DNA of 6,527 nucleotides, taken from positions 1-6,527 of the forward strand of contig DAOVAK010000162.1 of assembly GCA_030671095.1 (NCBI GenBank), read 5' to 3'. The notes beneath the pieces were generated by a model. That model ran no database searches and was not told where the DNA came from. It saw only the letters and a program-made list of their open reading frames with translations. Shown here one piece after another: positions 5,270 through 6,527 of the stretch. Position numbers and translations under genes: made by a program. How positions within the stretch are numbered: the stretch's first letter is position 1; each line of letters opens with the position of its first letter. This DNA comes from Deltaproteobacteria bacterium (GTDB taxonomy: Bacteria; Desulfobacterota; DSM-4660; Desulfatiglandales; HGW-15).

Positions 5270-6346
5270 TCAGAGATACGCAATGGGCCTCAAACCCTTA
5301 CGTCTGCGAATGGATTCCAGCACACCGACGGTTCCGGTCATCATATTATCACCCAAGGGCGATCCAAACTGTATGGGCAGTCGGGAGTTTTCCACCAATC
5401 TCCGCTTTGGGCCAGTGGCAATGATGAGATCTGTCGTTTTAAACCCAAAGCCATTTCGGATATAGGCACCATGACCCCCTTCTTCCAGTATCTGCCTATG
5501 TTGCAATATCCCGTCAGCCAGTTCCCTCATTAAGACTTCCACCCGTTCCAGGGTGATGTCACTGGTGTGGTATTCAAAAAATCCTGTGAGCTCCCCTCCT
5601 TGTATAGCGGCACCCACAGTATGGGAGGTTGCCACATCAAGGGTCAATACCCTCTCCTTTTCCCTTGCCCGAGGATCCATGGACGCCCCCAATATGGCCG
5701 CCATCCCACTATCCATGACGTAAATCTCATCGGCTGGCAACACCTTGGCGCTTTGGGCCATGGACCTTAGACGGCTCAAGGTCGCAGGCACTTCGTCACT
5801 CTTGTAAAGCAGGGCATGGGGAAAGGGGTTTTTATCTAGACGAGACTTGAAAATCTCGTGACGATAATCCAGGTGGGATACACCTTCTGGCGGTCTTCCA
5901 TGGTCTTGAGCACAGAGTCCTACCACCTCAAAGGAAAAGGGAACACCCAATGCCTCCATTATTTTTTCCAAGCGATCCACTTCCAGATCGCCGGTGGTGA
6001 GCGTGTGGTAACCCCCAGTCTGTTCCAGGTCTTGCGCTTCTTTATCATCAACAACTTTGATACCCCAGGACCGCACCTTGTCCAAATTGTGGTGGATTGT
6101 GGCTGCTGAGGAAGCAGACATGACCACCACGGCTTCCTCAGCCCTCCTTTTCAAGACGCTCGACAAGGCCCCTCCACCCATCTCCGTTCCAGTGATCAGG
6201 AGATTTCCCGAAACCCTCTCCGCCTCCTCTGCCAAGGTCTTTACAGGAGACTTGGCCACCGCCTTGAAGTGCTGGTTGGAATCCATGTCATAGTAGAGCA
6301 GGTCCACAGTCCCAGCGCCCACATCTACGATCAAGAATCTCCCCAT
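5270..6346 (-). CDS. DUF1786 family protein with ASKHA-like ATPase features
   Basis: This 358-residue soluble protein begins with MGRFLIVDVGAGTVDLLYYD, a phosphate-1-like loop of the sugar kinase/Hsp70/actin fold (Asp8 and Asp15). A second loop, LTLDVATSHTVGAAI (about 234-248, Asp237), and the glycine turn LIIATGPKRRL (307-317) resemble the phosphate-2 and adenosine motifs. GLCAQDHG (143-150) is another distinctive element. I assign DUF1786 from these features and overall length. The family has been labelled a putative pyruvate formate-lyase activating enzyme, but I see no CxxxCxxC radical-SAM cluster and only one cysteine (Cys145), so that label looks unsafe. The ATG at 6346 is preceded by AAGGGGT (6358-6352). 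Nucleotide binding is inferred; the substrate is unknown. Confidence 0.85.
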   Translation of the reverse strand: MGRFLIVDVGAGTVDLLYYDMDSNQHFKAVAKSPVKTLAEEAERVSGNLLITGTEMGGGALSSVLKRRAEEAVVVMSASSAATIHHNLDKVRSWGIKVVDDKEAQDLEQTGGYHTLTTGDLEVDRLEKIMEALGVPFSFEVVGLCAQDHGRPPEGVSHLDYRHEIFKSRLDKNPFPHALLYKSDEVPATLSRLRSMAQSAKVLPADEIYVMDSGMAAILGASMDPRAREKERVLTLDVATSHTVGAAIQGGELTGFFEYHTSDITLERVEVLMRELADGILQHRQILEEGGHGAYIRNGFGFKTTDLIIATGPKRRLVENSRLPIQFGSPLGDNMMTGTVGVLESIRRRKGLRPIAYL

Positions 6347-6396
6347 GTATGACCCCTTAATTGGCCTCCAATTTTCATTTCACTCGCCTTTCCATC

Positions 6397-6527
6397 CTCC
6401 GTAGCCCGTCCTCCGCAGTAGCCTGTCGGAGCGAAGGGGACTTGCCTGCCTCAGGCAGGGCTCCCGTTTGCGGGGGGACGGAGGCTGGACAGGCTACTGC
6501 GGAGGCCGGGCGCCCCGATGCCCCGCG
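6397..6527. repeat. GC-rich palindromic repeat at right edge
   Basis: A perfect 18-bp inverted repeat (CCTCCGCAGTAGCCTGTC 6410-6427 and its complement 6488-6505) encloses 60 bp that fold further: CCTGCC/GGCAGG (6445-6459, loop TCA) and CCCG/CGGG (6463-6474, loop TTTG). A related partial copy, CCTCCGTAGCCCGTC, lies just before the left arm. No protein-like reading frame is evident. It starts about 50 bp upstream of the DUF1786 start codon and runs towards the window end, so its full extent is unknown. It may be a dispersed repeat or a small non-autonomous element. Confidence 0.65.

Noticed and set aside
5023..5424. Plus-strand 133-codon reading frame
   Set aside because: It is antisense to both the CxxC and DUF1786 genes, crosses their intergenic gap and shows no recognisable motif.
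5270..6346. Pyruvate formate-lyase activating enzyme
   Set aside because: No radical-SAM CxxxCxxC motif is present and there is a single cysteine; the motifs are those of an ASKHA-type fold.

Overview
The window most resembles a chromosomal segment of a Gram-negative anaerobe of the Desulfobacterota (former Deltaproteobacteria). This is an inference from the protein types (a CHASE2 receptor kinase, a DUF1786 protein) and from the GC-rich palindromic intergenic DNA. No marker gene fixes the taxonomy.

Positions 1-444 are non-coding. They hold a mosaic of GC-rich direct and inverted repeats, bounded by an imperfect 18-bp inverted repeat (56-73 and 346-363), followed by a short AT-richer leader for the first gene. 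Positions 445-4670 hold three plus-strand genes: a membrane CHASE2-Ser/Thr kinase (445-2961), a PP2C phosphatase with a TTG start (3018-3881) and a protein with one canonical and one degenerate FHA-like domain (3954-4670). Together they form a writer, eraser and reader of phosphothreonine signals. The FHA gene follows a 72-bp AT-rich gap with promoter-like hexamers, so it may also be transcribed separately.

Positions 4671-4935 lie between convergent genes and carry several small hairpins. On the minus strand, a DUF1786 protein with an ASKHA-like ATPase fold (6346-5270) is followed by a 76-residue protein with two CxxC pairs (5166-4936). The right edge (6397-6527) is a GC-rich repeat with a perfect 18-bp inverted repeat enclosing further hairpins.

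The plus-strand genes probably act as follows. The periplasmic CHASE2 domain senses an unknown cue, and the cytoplasmic kinase phosphorylates itself and targets. The phosphatase reverses this, and the FHA protein binds the phosphorylated partner or is itself a substrate through a threonine-containing linker motif. No type VI secretion gene or other obvious output gene lies in the window, so the target is unknown. The minus-strand pair has no evident link to the kinase module.
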